DNA of 44,352 nucleotides from Pelagibacteraceae bacterium AG-422-D23 (GTDB lineage Bacteria; Pseudomonadota; Alphaproteobacteria; Pelagibacterales; Pelagibacteraceae). Made by a program: the position numbers and the translations under genes. Shown here in pieces: positions 33,400 to 41,696 of the stretch. Position 1 is the stretch's first letter. Every line of letters begins with the position of its first letter. The stretch covers positions 1-44,352 of the forward strand of contig QCMQ01000009.1 in the NCBI GenBank assembly GCA_003213615.1, written 5' to 3'. The notes beneath the pieces were generated by a model. The model searched no databases and had not been told where the DNA came from. It was given only the letters and a program-made list of their open reading frames with translations.

Positions 33400-34416
33400 T
33401 TATAGAGCGGCGCTAACTTTTTTAGCAACGTCTGCAGGTACCCAATCTTTCCACATGCTTTCATTTTTTAAGAAGTGCATCGCGGTAAGTTCCATATCAC
33501 CATCTGACTCATCTTCGTAAAAAGCTAACATTTTGTTAACTGTAGCTGTTGGAATAGTATATTTCTTTAAGAAATCAGTTTCTTTAGGATTAGCTTTCGC
33601 CCAATCAGTTAAAACAGATTTCGTCAAAGCCATATCTCTATATTCACATGCACAGCTTTTCTTGTAAGCATCTGGTCCGTTTGCTTTAATATCTTCAACA
33701 ACAGCGGACATAGAATTCCAACAATCAGAATCAAATTTTGGTTCTGTGAGTCTAACAAGGTCAACTTTACCCATTAAACCAGTTGGTGCCCAGTAATATG
33801 TAAATATTGGTTTTTTCTTAGCAAAAGCTCCTGCAATAGCAGCATCTAATGCTCCACCTGAACCTGGGTCAAAGTTAGTATAGTACTTATCTAAACCATA
33901 CTCTATTTGTTTAACTAAGTTTACAGTATAACAAGTCCAACCAGATATACAGCTAGTCATTCGTCCTTTTGAAGGATCTTCTGGATCTTTAAATAAAGCT
34001 GCAATTTTTGGATCTTTCATATCGTCAACTGATTTTAAATTATATTTATCAGCTGTTGCTTTATCTACATAGAAAGCTTGTTGTGAGTCAGGTGTGTTAA
34101 CTCCAATATTAATAATAGTACCAGCCTTTTCATGTGGCTCGTAATTAGCAATAATGTTGTCATACCAAACTTCTGTAATAACATCTAATTGACCGTCGTA
34201 GTGAGCAGCCATAATAGGAGTGGTACTACCTTTAGTTACAGATACTTCACAACCATATCCTTTTTCAAGGATGAAAGTAGTAATAGCTGTATGTATGTTC
34301 GCACTACTCCAGTCAAAATCTCCCAATCTCGCCTTACAATCACCAGCGTTTGCATTACTTACAATCAAAGATGATAGAAGGAAAATTGAGATTGTTAATC
34401 TCTTTAAAAACTTCAT
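33400..34416 (-). CDS. proX: Glycine betaine/carnitine-type ABC transporter, periplasmic binding protein (OpuAC/CaiX-like)
   Basis: This 338-residue OpuAC-family protein has a signal peptide at residues 1-24 (NANA|GD). Aromatic residues Trp36 (DFDWSS), Trp84 (EVWYDN), Trp160 (SGWTCY) and Tyr207-Tyr208-Trp209 are the kind of residues that form the cation-pi cage for trimethylammonium ligands. Six cysteines in the mature part suggest disulphides. A strong AAGGAG lies before the ATG. Gene order X-W-V here, head-to-head with a gamma-butyrobetaine-hydroxylase-like gene, fits import of carnitine, gamma-butyrobetaine or related betaines; exact ligand is open. Confidence 0.9.
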   Translation of the reverse strand: MKFLKRLTISIFLLSSLIVSNANAGDCKARLGDFDWSSANIHTAITTFILEKGYGCEVSVTKGSTTPIMAAHYDGQLDVITEVWYDNIIANYEPHEKAGTIINIGVNTPDSQQAFYVDKATADKYNLKSVDDMKDPKIAALFKDPEDPSKGRMTSCISGWTCYTVNLVKQIEYGLDKYYTNFDPGSGGALDAAIAGAFAKKKPIFTYYWAPTGLMGKVDLVRLTEPKFDSDCWNSMSAVVEDIKANGPDAYKKSCACEYRDMALTKSVLTDWAKANPKETDFLKKYTIPTATVNKMLAFYEDESDGDMELTAMHFLKNESMWKDWVPADVAKKVSAAL

Positions 34417-34547
34417 TTAATTATCTCCTTAAGGTTAAGTTTTAATATCGAGATTTAATAATGAATGTAGATAAAAAACAAGCTTTGAATTATGAATACA
34501 ACTATTAATTGAGTTGATTTGATTACTCTTTTATATAAAAATTAAGT
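34417..34547. promoter_or_regulatory. Divergent promoter region, betaine transporter and BBOX/TmpA-like gene
   Basis: A 131-base AT-rich gap lies between divergent starts. Plus strand: TTGAGT (34509-34514), 17 bases, TATATA (34532-34537) could be a promoter placing the transcript start only a few bases before the GTG, so that mRNA may be nearly leaderless. Minus strand: AAGGAG precedes the proX ATG. Confidence 0.4.
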
Positions 34548-35675
34548 GTGAGCTCAATTTCTAAACTAGAAAAAAATTCAACATATTTAAAAGTTATTTG
34601 GAATGATGGTGAAGAAAGTAAGTTTAATTACCTTTGGCTAAGAGATAATTGTCCAACTGCTCATGATAAAGACTCAAGACATAGAATGTTTAATATTCTG
34701 GAAGTCTCACAAAATATTAATCCCACAAAATATTCTATAAGTTCAGATGGAAAATTAGAAATTGAATGGAGCGAAGGGGATCACACAAGTTATTACGATC
34801 CTAAATGGTTAAGAGAAAACTGTTATACTTTAAAAAATAAGCAAAAGTATGTCTCACCTTATAAACTATGGGATAGTTCTTTAGAAAATAACTTAAAATC
34901 TATTCATATTGATCATGATGAAATTATAAACTCCGATGATGGTTTGATTAAATGGTTAGAGCTTTTACATTATACTGGAATAGCTATTGTTAAAAATGCT
35001 CCAGTAGAAAAAAATTCTGCATTAAAAGTTTTAAACCGAATAAGTCATACTCGAGAAACTTTTTTTAAAACACCTTTTGAAGTAATTAATATTCCAAAAC
35101 CAAATAATTCTGCATATACAGCGCACGCCTTAAGAAATCATATGGATTTGCCTTGGTTCGAAAATCCACCTGGTTATCAATTTTTACACTGTTTAATAAA
35201 TTCAGCAAAGGGTGGCGACTCATCAGCTGTAGATGCATTTGCTGTGGCAGATTATTTAAAAAAAAATGAAAAAGATACTTTTGATATATTGGTAAATACT
35301 CCACTTAAATTTAGAGATAAAGACTACACTCAAGAAGCAGTCAGAAGTGTATATGGTACAGCAATATCACTCACTAAAGACGGAGATTACAATGATATTC
35401 GTTATAGTATTGCAACACTAGATGCTCTTGATTGTCATCCAGATATAATGGACTCAGTTTATAAAGCTCATCATCGATTTGGAAATTTGTTACATGACTC
35501 TAAATTTCAAATTAATTTTAGATTAGAGCCAGGTGATATTTTTTCATTTAACAATAGAAGATTGCTTCATGGAAGAACTGAGTTTGATCCTAATTCAGGT
35601 CACAGACATCTCCAAGGATATTACATGGATAGAGATGAAATTATAGGAAAACTAAAATATCTTAAAAGTTATTAA
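34548..35675 (+). CDS. Gamma-butyrobetaine hydroxylase/TmpA-like Fe(II)/2-oxoglutarate dioxygenase
   Basis: This 375-residue protein has the small N-terminal GBBH-like domain (VIWNDGEESKFNYLWLRDNC, residues 16-35) and a TauD-fold catalytic domain. Ligands His198 and Asp200 (RNHMDLPWFENPPGYQFLH), His341 (RRLLHGR) and Arg353 (GHRHLQGYYMDRDEI) are all present. The family hydroxylates gamma-butyrobetaine to L-carnitine; TmpA, a close relative, hydroxylates 2-trimethylaminoethylphosphonate. In the zinc site of eukaryotic BBOX (three Cys, one His) only Cys35 and His79 have counterparts. GTG is the only reasonable start. Carnitine-breakdown genes and a PhnZ/TmpB-like gene in the same island leave both substrates possible. 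Confidence 0.85.
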   Translation: MSSISKLEKNSTYLKVIWNDGEESKFNYLWLRDNCPTAHDKDSRHRMFNILEVSQNINPTKYSISSDGKLEIEWSEGDHTSYYDPKWLRENCYTLKNKQKYVSPYKLWDSSLENNLKSIHIDHDEIINSDDGLIKWLELLHYTGIAIVKNAPVEKNSALKVLNRISHTRETFFKTPFEVINIPKPNNSAYTAHALRNHMDLPWFENPPGYQFLHCLINSAKGGDSSAVDAFAVADYLKKNEKDTFDILVNTPLKFRDKDYTQEAVRSVYGTAISLTKDGDYNDIRYSIATLDALDCHPDIMDSVYKAHHRFGNLLHDSKFQINFRLEPGDIFSFNNRRLLHGRTEFDPNSGHRHLQGYYMDRDEIIGKLKYLKSY

Positions 35676-35797
35676 CAGATACAACCTGTTTTAGAAAAAA
35701 TATATATTTTAATATTTAAGTAATTTAATTTTAACGTTATCTTAATATTTATATTTTACTTTATTGTAAAAACACAAATAAATAGGAGAGGGAAAAA
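35676..35797 (+). promoter_or_regulatory. Promoter region of the ugp operon
   Basis: A 122-base AT-rich gap. TATATT (35750-35755) could be the -10 box, and the inverted repeat TTTTAC (35754-35759) / GTAAAA (35766-35771) overlaps its downstream edge as a possible operator. AGGAGAGG just before the ATG is a strong ribosome site. No Pho-box was recognised. Confidence 0.35.
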
Positions 35798-37105
35798 ATG
35801 AAAAAAATACTTAGTATTTTAACAATTCTATTTACATTCTCTTTTACATCACACAGCTACTCTAAGACAGAAATTCATTGGTGGTATGGAAACAGTGGTT
35901 TTCTTGGTGATGTAATTATTGAAATTGCAAATAGATTTAATGCTTCACAAGATCAATATACCGTTATTCCTACAGGTAAAGGGAGTTACGAAGATAACAT
36001 GGCGGCAACTATTGCTGCTTTTAGAGCAGGAGATCAACCACACTATTCACAGGTTTACGATGCTGGCGCTGCGATAATGGTAGCACAAGTAAAAAATGGT
36101 GTTGTCATTGGTTTTGAAGAAATGGCAGAGAAATATGGAATTAAAGTCGATGCAGACAATTATATTCCAGGAATAAAAAATTTCTATGCTGACTCTAATG
36201 GAAAAATGATTGGTGTTCCTTTTAATAGTTCAACTTGTTTAATGTATGCAAACATGGACATTTTGAAAAAAGTAGGAATTGAATCAGTTCCAAAAACTTA
36301 TGAAGAATTTGAGGCCATGGCTCCAAAAATTAAAGCTGCTGGATACATACCTTTAGTTCAAAGTCACTTTCCTTGGATCTGGACAGAAAATTTCTTTTCA
36401 AGACATAACTTACTTATGACAGATGGAAACAATGGTTACGATGCCGTTCCAACAAAAACTTTATTTGCTGAAACGGATGCATTTGTAATGCACTGGAAGA
36501 AAGTTAAAGAATGGTATGAAAAAGGCCTTTATGGTTATAAAGGAAGAGCATGGGGAGATAACCAAGCTCCATTTATAGCTGGTGAAGCTGCGTTTTGGTT
36601 TGGTTCGGCTGCATCGTTCGGTGGAATGAAAGGTGTTGTACCTAACTTTACAGTAAATCATATTCCTTACTGGGATTCTGTAACAGGCGGTAAAGAGTAT
36701 CCAACATTTATTGGTGGAGCTGCTAATTGGATCTTGAATGGTCATACAGAGGAAGAATACAAAGGACTTGCTAAATTCATCGAATTTATGGGTTCACCTG
36801 AAATGGATTTGTATTATCACAACATGACAGGTTATTCTGCTGTAACAAAAGGTGGTATAGAGTTAGCGGAAACTATTAACTTCTATAGAGCTTCTCCTTA
36901 CCATAAAGCAGTTGGTGAACAATTAAGCTTAGAAGGTTCGACTATTCCTGGTGGATATAGAGCTGGTAACTGGCCACAAATTCGTGAAGTAATTTACGAA
37001 AATGTTGAGCCAATGTTAAACGGCAAAATATCAATCGAGAAAGGATTGCAGAACATGGATAAAGGTGCAGCTAAATTGTTAAAACAATTTGCTAAAACTT
37101 TATAA
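35798..37105 (+). CDS. ugpB: Glycerol-3-phosphate-type ABC transporter, periplasmic binding protein (UgpB)
   Basis: This 435-residue family-1 extracellular binding protein has a signal peptide of about 22 residues, then TEIHWWYGNSGFLGDVIIEIANRFNASQ. PTGKGSYEDNMAATIAAFRAGDQPHYSQVYDAGAAIM, PFNSSTCLMYANMDIL, IGGAANWI and GNWPQIREVI align with E. coli UgpB blocks. UgpB binds sn-glycerol-3-phosphate and glycerophosphodiesters. The following permease, ATPase and phosphodiesterase genes support this. A strong hairpin separates it from ugpA. Confidence 0.88.
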   Translation: MKKILSILTILFTFSFTSHSYSKTEIHWWYGNSGFLGDVIIEIANRFNASQDQYTVIPTGKGSYEDNMAATIAAFRAGDQPHYSQVYDAGAAIMVAQVKNGVVIGFEEMAEKYGIKVDADNYIPGIKNFYADSNGKMIGVPFNSSTCLMYANMDILKKVGIESVPKTYEEFEAMAPKIKAAGYIPLVQSHFPWIWTENFFSRHNLLMTDGNNGYDAVPTKTLFAETDAFVMHWKKVKEWYEKGLYGYKGRAWGDNQAPFIAGEAAFWFGSAASFGGMKGVVPNFTVNHIPYWDSVTGGKEYPTFIGGAANWILNGHTEEEYKGLAKFIEFMGSPEMDLYYHNMTGYSAVTKGGIELAETINFYRASPYHKAVGEQLSLEGSTIPGGYRAGNWPQIREVIYENVEPMLNGKISIEKGLQNMDKGAAKLLKQFAKTL

Positions 37106-37118
37106 ACAATAATCTAAT

Positions 37119-37150
37119 TAAGGAGGGTAATAATTTACCCTCCTTATTTT
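37119..37150 (+). terminator. Hairpin plus U-tract between ugpB and ugpA
   Basis: AAGGAGGGTAA (37120-37130) pairs with TTACCCTCCTT (37135-37145) around a four-base loop, followed by ATTTTTT. It lies 14 bases after the ugpB stop and 13 bases before the ugpA start, the third binding-protein/permease junction here with such a structure. Probably a partial terminator. Confidence 0.85.
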
Positions 37151-37163
37151 TTATTTTACTTAT

Positions 37164-38042
37164 ATGAAAAAAGTCCAATTTAAATCTAGCTATTCACAAT
37201 ATTTATTCCTAGCGCCTCAGTTAGGAATTTTATTAATTTTTTTATATTGGCCAATCATACAAACTTTTAGAGATGCATTTACAATGCAAGATGCTTTTGG
37301 ATTTGGAGCTCAGTTTGTGTGGTTTGATAATTTTTTATTTATTTTTGATGATCCAGCTTATTTCATAGCTTTCAAATTTACTATTATTTATAGTTTTGTA
37401 ATTACATTAATTACAGGCTCCATAGGATTGTTGCTTGCCGTTCAGGCCAATAATGTAATGCATGGTAAAAGTACTTACAAAACACTTTTGATTTGGCCTT
37501 ATGCAATCGCGCCTGCGGTTGTGGGTGTAATGGCAAATTATTTTTTTAGTGAAAGATTTGGGCTTCTTTATCATTTATTTCACGAACTTTGGGGATTCAA
37601 TTGGTACGAGAGTGTTTTTGACTCTTATATTTACGTAATAATAGCTGGTTCTTGGAAGCAAATCAGTGCTAATTTCATTTTCTTCTTGGCAGGTCTTCAA
37701 GCTATACAAAAATCTGTAATTGAAGCATCTATGATTGACTGTAAAAATAGTTTTAGAAGATTTTGGACAATTACATTTCCATTATTGATGCCTACTACAT
37801 TCTTTTTAATAATTATTAATATAACCTATGCTTTCTTTGACACATTTGGAATTATCGACACTACAACGATAGGTGCTCCTTCAGGTGAAACAAGAACTCT
37901 AGTTTATAAAGCTTATATGGATGGATTTAGAGGACTAGATTTAGGAAGTGCAGGAGCTCAATCAATAATGATGATGTTGATTGTATTAGTAATTACAATT
38001 TTTCAATTTAGATATATCGAAGGGAAAATACATTATAATTAA
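37164..38042 (+). CDS. ugpA: Glycerol-3-phosphate-type ABC transporter permease (UgpA)
   Basis: This 292-residue BPD_transp_1 permease has six hydrophobic segments. It opens with YLFLAPQLGILLIFLYWP and has the EAA loop EASMIDCKNSFRRFWTITFPLLMP around residue 190. FFDTFGIIDTTTIGAPSGETRTLVYKAY matches the UgpA region before the last helix. It pairs with a UgpE-type partner, two of which follow. No Shine-Dalgarno is seen before the ATG, which sits just past the hairpin. It overlaps the next gene by one base. Confidence 0.88.
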   Translation: MKKVQFKSSYSQYLFLAPQLGILLIFLYWPIIQTFRDAFTMQDAFGFGAQFVWFDNFLFIFDDPAYFIAFKFTIIYSFVITLITGSIGLLLAVQANNVMHGKSTYKTLLIWPYAIAPAVVGVMANYFFSERFGLLYHLFHELWGFNWYESVFDSYIYVIIAGSWKQISANFIFFLAGLQAIQKSVIEASMIDCKNSFRRFWTITFPLLMPTTFFLIIINITYAFFDTFGIIDTTTIGAPSGETRTLVYKAYMDGFRGLDLGSAGAQSIMMMLIVLVITIFQFRYIEGKIHYN

Positions 38043-38863
38043 TGACTAGATTTATCACATCAAGTTTTTCACATTTAATTTTACTCATTGGAATACTTAT
38101 CATGGTAGTTCCTGTATGGATGATTTTTGCTAGCTCAACGCACACAAGTTCAATGATTAACATGAATGGTCTCCAAATGTTTTTAGGAGATAGCTTTTAC
38201 GAAAACTACTTAAGGGTTTTATTATATCAGGGTGGTTTTTTTAAGGAGATAACAGCATTAAAAATGTTTTTTAATAGTTTTATCATGGCTACAGGAGTTG
38301 CAATATTATCTGTAGTTACATCTTTAATGGCCGCATATGCTTTAGTTTATTACAGAATAAAACATGCAACATTATTGTTTTGGATAATATTCATTACAAT
38401 TTTAGTTCCATTAGAGTTAAGAATTTTTCCTACTTATTCGGTAATGGCTGAACTTAATCTAGTGAATTCTTACTTTGGATTAATAGTTCCTATTTCAGCC
38501 TCAGCAATAGCAACATTATTCTTTCGACAATTTTATAAAACTGTTCCAGATGAATTACTTGAGTCTGCAAAACTTGATGGAGCAAATACTTGGAGATTTT
38601 TTGTTGATTTTTTAATTCCTTTGTCAAAAACAATGATTGTAGCGATGTTAATATTTATGTTTGTTTTTGGTTACAATCAGTACCTATGGCCACTATTGGT
38701 AACAACTTCAGAACAATATTGGACAGTGGTTATGGGATTAAAAATGATGTCGGGTTCTATTGTTCATCGTTTTGCTTTCGTGATGATGTCTATGGTTCCA
38801 CCAATTTTAATTATAATTGTGCTACAGAAACATTTTATTAAGGGAGTTTTTCAAGATAAATGA
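38042..38863 (+). CDS. ugpE: Glycerol-3-phosphate-type ABC transporter permease (UgpE, copy 1)
   Basis: This 273-residue six-helix permease has the coupling loop ESAKLDGANTWRFFVDFLIPLSKTM near residue 175 and the QYLWPLLVTTSEQYWTVVMG segment typical of UgpE. It is closely similar to the next gene's product. It lacks the short insertion (about 10 residues, YTESYEGVALPRT) that the second copy has near the end. It overlaps copy 2 by four bases. Confidence 0.88.
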   Translation: MTRFITSSFSHLILLIGILIMVVPVWMIFASSTHTSSMINMNGLQMFLGDSFYENYLRVLLYQGGFFKEITALKMFFNSFIMATGVAILSVVTSLMAAYALVYYRIKHATLLFWIIFITILVPLELRIFPTYSVMAELNLVNSYFGLIVPISASAIATLFFRQFYKTVPDELLESAKLDGANTWRFFVDFLIPLSKTMIVAMLIFMFVFGYNQYLWPLLVTTSEQYWTVVMGLKMMSGSIVHRFAFVMMSMVPPILIIIVLQKHFIKGVFQDK

Positions 38864-39711
38864 AAATTAAACCACTTCAAATAATTGCTCATATTATTTT
38901 AATATTAGGGGTGTTGTTAATGGTAGTTCCTATTTGGATTTCTTTTGCAAGTTCCTCACATGACTCAGTAACTATACTGACGGAAGGTATGAAGTTTCAT
39001 ATAGGTGATCAGCTAGCAAGAAACTATAACGAAGTTTTAAATGAAAAAGGTGGTTGGTCAGAAGAAGTGACTGCTGCAAAAATGTTTATTAATAGTTTTA
39101 TAATGGCATTAGGAATTGCAACACTTAAAGTAGTTATTTCTGCAATGTCAGCATATGCTTTGGTTTATTATAGATTTAAATTAGCTGTACCAATTTTTTG
39201 GTTAATCTTTATTACTCTACTTGTTCCTTTGGAGGTAAGAATTTTTCCAAGCTATAAAATTGTATCTGATTTAGGTTTAACAAATTCATACACAGGCCTT
39301 ATTCTTCCGTTAGTTGCTTCAGCTACAGCAACTTTTTTCTTCAGACAATTTTACAAAACAATTCCAGATGAACTTTTGGAGTCAGCAAAATTAGATGGAG
39401 CAAATGCTTGGAGTTTTTTCATAGATTTCTTGGTACCACTATCAAAAACTATGATAGCAGCAATGTTTATCTTTATGTTCGTATATGGATATAGCCAATA
39501 TTTATGGCCGCTAATAATGACAACTGCAGAAGAATATTGGACTGTTGTAATGGGAATGAAAATTATTTACACAGAAAGCTATGAAGGAGTTGCTCTGCCA
39601 AGAACAGCAGAAAGATTTGCATATATAATTTTATCAATGATCCCACCAGTTTTAGTGGTAGTATTTTTACAAAAATGGTTCATAAAAGGATTAATTCAAA
39701 CGGAGAAATAA
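38860..39711 (+). CDS. ugpE: Glycerol-3-phosphate-type ABC transporter permease (UgpE, copy 2)
   Basis: This 283-residue six-helix permease has the coupling loop ESAKLDGANAWSFFIDFLVPLSKTM and QYLWPLIMTTAEEYWTVVMG. It carries a late loop with the residues YEGVALPRT that E. coli-type UgpE proteins also tend to show, so this may be the canonical copy. Its stop is directly next to the ugpC start. Two E-type subunits with a single UgpA raise the question of alternative pairings. Confidence 0.88.
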   Translation: MKIKPLQIIAHIILILGVLLMVVPIWISFASSSHDSVTILTEGMKFHIGDQLARNYNEVLNEKGGWSEEVTAAKMFINSFIMALGIATLKVVISAMSAYALVYYRFKLAVPIFWLIFITLLVPLEVRIFPSYKIVSDLGLTNSYTGLILPLVASATATFFFRQFYKTIPDELLESAKLDGANAWSFFIDFLVPLSKTMIAAMFIFMFVYGYSQYLWPLIMTTAEEYWTVVMGMKIIYTESYEGVALPRTAERFAYIILSMIPPVLVVVFLQKWFIKGLIQTEK

Positions 39712-40764
39712 ATGAGTTTTTTAGATTTAAAAAATGTGACTAAGATTTACCCAAACGGAACTAAGGCTGTTCACGAAACTTCATTAAGTGTAGATGAAGG
39801 AGAGTTTATGGTTTTTGTGGGACCTAGTGGATGTGGAAAATCAACTTTATTAAGAATGGTTGCAGGTTTAGAGGATATTACAGAGGGTGATATTAATCTT
39901 GATGGAAAATTAATGAACGAAGTTGATCCATCTGAAAGAGATGTAGCAATGGTGTTTCAGAACTATGCATTATACCCGCACATGAATGTTTATAATAATT
40001 TAGCTTATGGTCTAAAAAATAGAGGAATTGACAAAGAAACAATTGAGCAAAAAGTAAATGATGCAGCTAAGCTGTTACAAATTTCAGATTATTTACAGAG
40101 AAAACCTTCAATGTTATCTGGAGGTCAAAGACAAAGGGTTGCAATGGGCAGAGCAATTGTGAGAAATCCAAAAATATTCTTATTTGACGAGCCTCTTTCA
40201 AACTTAGATGCAAAATTAAGAATTCAGATGAGACTTGAAATTAAAAAACTTCAGCAGAAAGTCGGAGTAACAAGTATATTTGTTACACATGATCAAGTTG
40301 AGGCAATGACACTTGCTGATAGATTAGCAGTAATTAACAATGGAATTATTGAACAGCTTGGAACTCCTATAGAGATATATGATAATCCAGAATCTTTATT
40401 TGTTGCGGGTTTTATTGGATCACCACAAATGAATTTTTTAAATGGTAATTTGACAAATAAAACATTATCTGCAGAAGGTTTTGAAATTAAAGATATTAAT
40501 AGTGACTTTGAGGGAGAAGTTACATTGGGAATAAGACCTGAGCATTTAAGTCAAACTGAAAATGGTTTAATTAATTTAAAAGTAGACTTAGTGGAACAAC
40601 TAGGTTCGGATAATCTTGTTTATGGTCAATTGAAAGATAAAAAAGACTTTTGTTACAGGTGCCCAGGAAATCAAACAATAGAAAAAGGCGCTAATCTAAG
40701 TCTAAATATTGAGAATAATAAATATTATATTTTTGATAAAAGTACTGGCAAAAGAGTTAATTAA
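39712..40764 (+). CDS. ugpC: Glycerol-3-phosphate-type ABC transporter ATPase (UgpC/MsmX-like)
   Basis: This 350-residue ATPase of the carbohydrate-uptake-1 type has Walker A GPSGCGKST (37-45), Q-loop FQNYALYPHM, signature LSGGQRQRVAMGRAI, Walker B IFLFDEPLSNLDAK and switch histidine FVTHDQVEAM. A C-terminal TOBE-type regulatory domain contains LGIRPEHL. It energises the UgpA/UgpE pore. Confidence 0.9.
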   Translation: MSFLDLKNVTKIYPNGTKAVHETSLSVDEGEFMVFVGPSGCGKSTLLRMVAGLEDITEGDINLDGKLMNEVDPSERDVAMVFQNYALYPHMNVYNNLAYGLKNRGIDKETIEQKVNDAAKLLQISDYLQRKPSMLSGGQRQRVAMGRAIVRNPKIFLFDEPLSNLDAKLRIQMRLEIKKLQQKVGVTSIFVTHDQVEAMTLADRLAVINNGIIEQLGTPIEIYDNPESLFVAGFIGSPQMNFLNGNLTNKTLSAEGFEIKDINSDFEGEVTLGIRPEHLSQTENGLINLKVDLVEQLGSDNLVYGQLKDKKDFCYRCPGNQTIEKGANLSLNIENNKYYIFDKSTGKRVN

Positions 40765-40766
40765 AT

Positions 40767-41687
40767 TTGATTTTAAGTAAACCAAATTACATAAAAATTT
40801 ATGGTCACCGTGGAGCTAGAGGAGATCTTCCTGAAAACACTCTAGAAAGTTTTAAATATTTATTTGAAAACAATATTAATGCATACGAAACAGATATATT
40901 AATTTCTAAGGATCTCGTACCAGTTATTGCTCATGACTTTAGATTAGATCCAAGTAGAACAAAAGATAATGAGGGAAATTGGATAGAGGATGAAAATATA
41001 AAAATATTTGATTTAACTTATGAAGAACTTTCAAAGTTTGATGTAGGTTCTGTAAATAAATTATCCAGATATGGAAGAAGATTTATTAATCAAAAAAAAT
41101 TAGAAAACCAAAGAATACCAAAACTTTCTGAATTATTAGAAATGTCTTCAAAAAATAAATCTGAAAAATTATTAATAAATTTAGAAATTAAATCTACACC
41201 AGAGGAAGAAAATTTGACACCAGAACCAGAAGATACAGTAAAATTAATTATGAACGATATAAATGAGTCATCTTTAAAAGATAAAATAATCGTTTCATCA
41301 TTTGATTGGAGAACTTTATCAGTAATTAAAAATCAGTATCCTGAAATTCCAAGAGCTTACTTAACTCAACATTTGACAGGAATTAATATTAATCAAACTA
41401 TTTACAACAGATCTCCATGGTTGAGTTTTTTGCCTTATTTTGAAGATCATGAATTGCCAAAAATTATAAAGTCACAAGGTGGAAAAGCTTGGCATCCATA
41501 CCGAAAAGATATAACAAAAAAATTAGTAGATATTTCTCATCAAGAAGATTTGCCAGTAAATGTATGGACAGTAAACAAAGAGTACGAAATGTTAAAGATG
41601 GTTGAGTACGGTGTAGATGGTATTATGACAGATTATCCACTAAGGTTGAAAGAACTTTGTGAGAAAGAAAATATAAAATGGTTTTAG
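40767..41687 (+). CDS. ugpQ: Glycerophosphodiester phosphodiesterase (UgpQ/GlpQ-like)
   Basis: This 306-residue GDPD-family enzyme has catalytic HRGARGDLPENT (His14, Arg15, Glu24), metal residues Glu41 and Asp43 (YETDI) and second catalytic His56 (AHDFRLD). EIKS in the middle and VNVWTVNKEYEM near the end are also family motifs. It hydrolyses glycerophosphodiesters to sn-glycerol-3-phosphate and an alcohol. There is no signal peptide, so it is cytoplasmic and acts on imported substrate, as UgpQ does. It begins at TTG two bases after ugpC; no in-frame ATG lies before the catalytic histidine. The released headgroup (for example choline) could feed the betaine genes nearby. Confidence 0.88.
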   Translation: MILSKPNYIKIYGHRGARGDLPENTLESFKYLFENNINAYETDILISKDLVPVIAHDFRLDPSRTKDNEGNWIEDENIKIFDLTYEELSKFDVGSVNKLSRYGRRFINQKKLENQRIPKLSELLEMSSKNKSEKLLINLEIKSTPEEENLTPEPEDTVKLIMNDINESSLKDKIIVSSFDWRTLSVIKNQYPEIPRAYLTQHLTGININQTIYNRSPWLSFLPYFEDHELPKIIKSQGGKAWHPYRKDITKKLVDISHQEDLPVNVWTVNKEYEMLKMVEYGVDGIMTDYPLRLKELCEKENIKWF

Positions 41688-41696
41688 TTTATCTTA

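Noticed and set aside
34417..34547. Riboswitch or structured leader before the betaine transporter
   Set aside because: No stable extended pairing or known aptamer core was seen; the region is AT-rich with only promoter-like boxes and a ribosome site.
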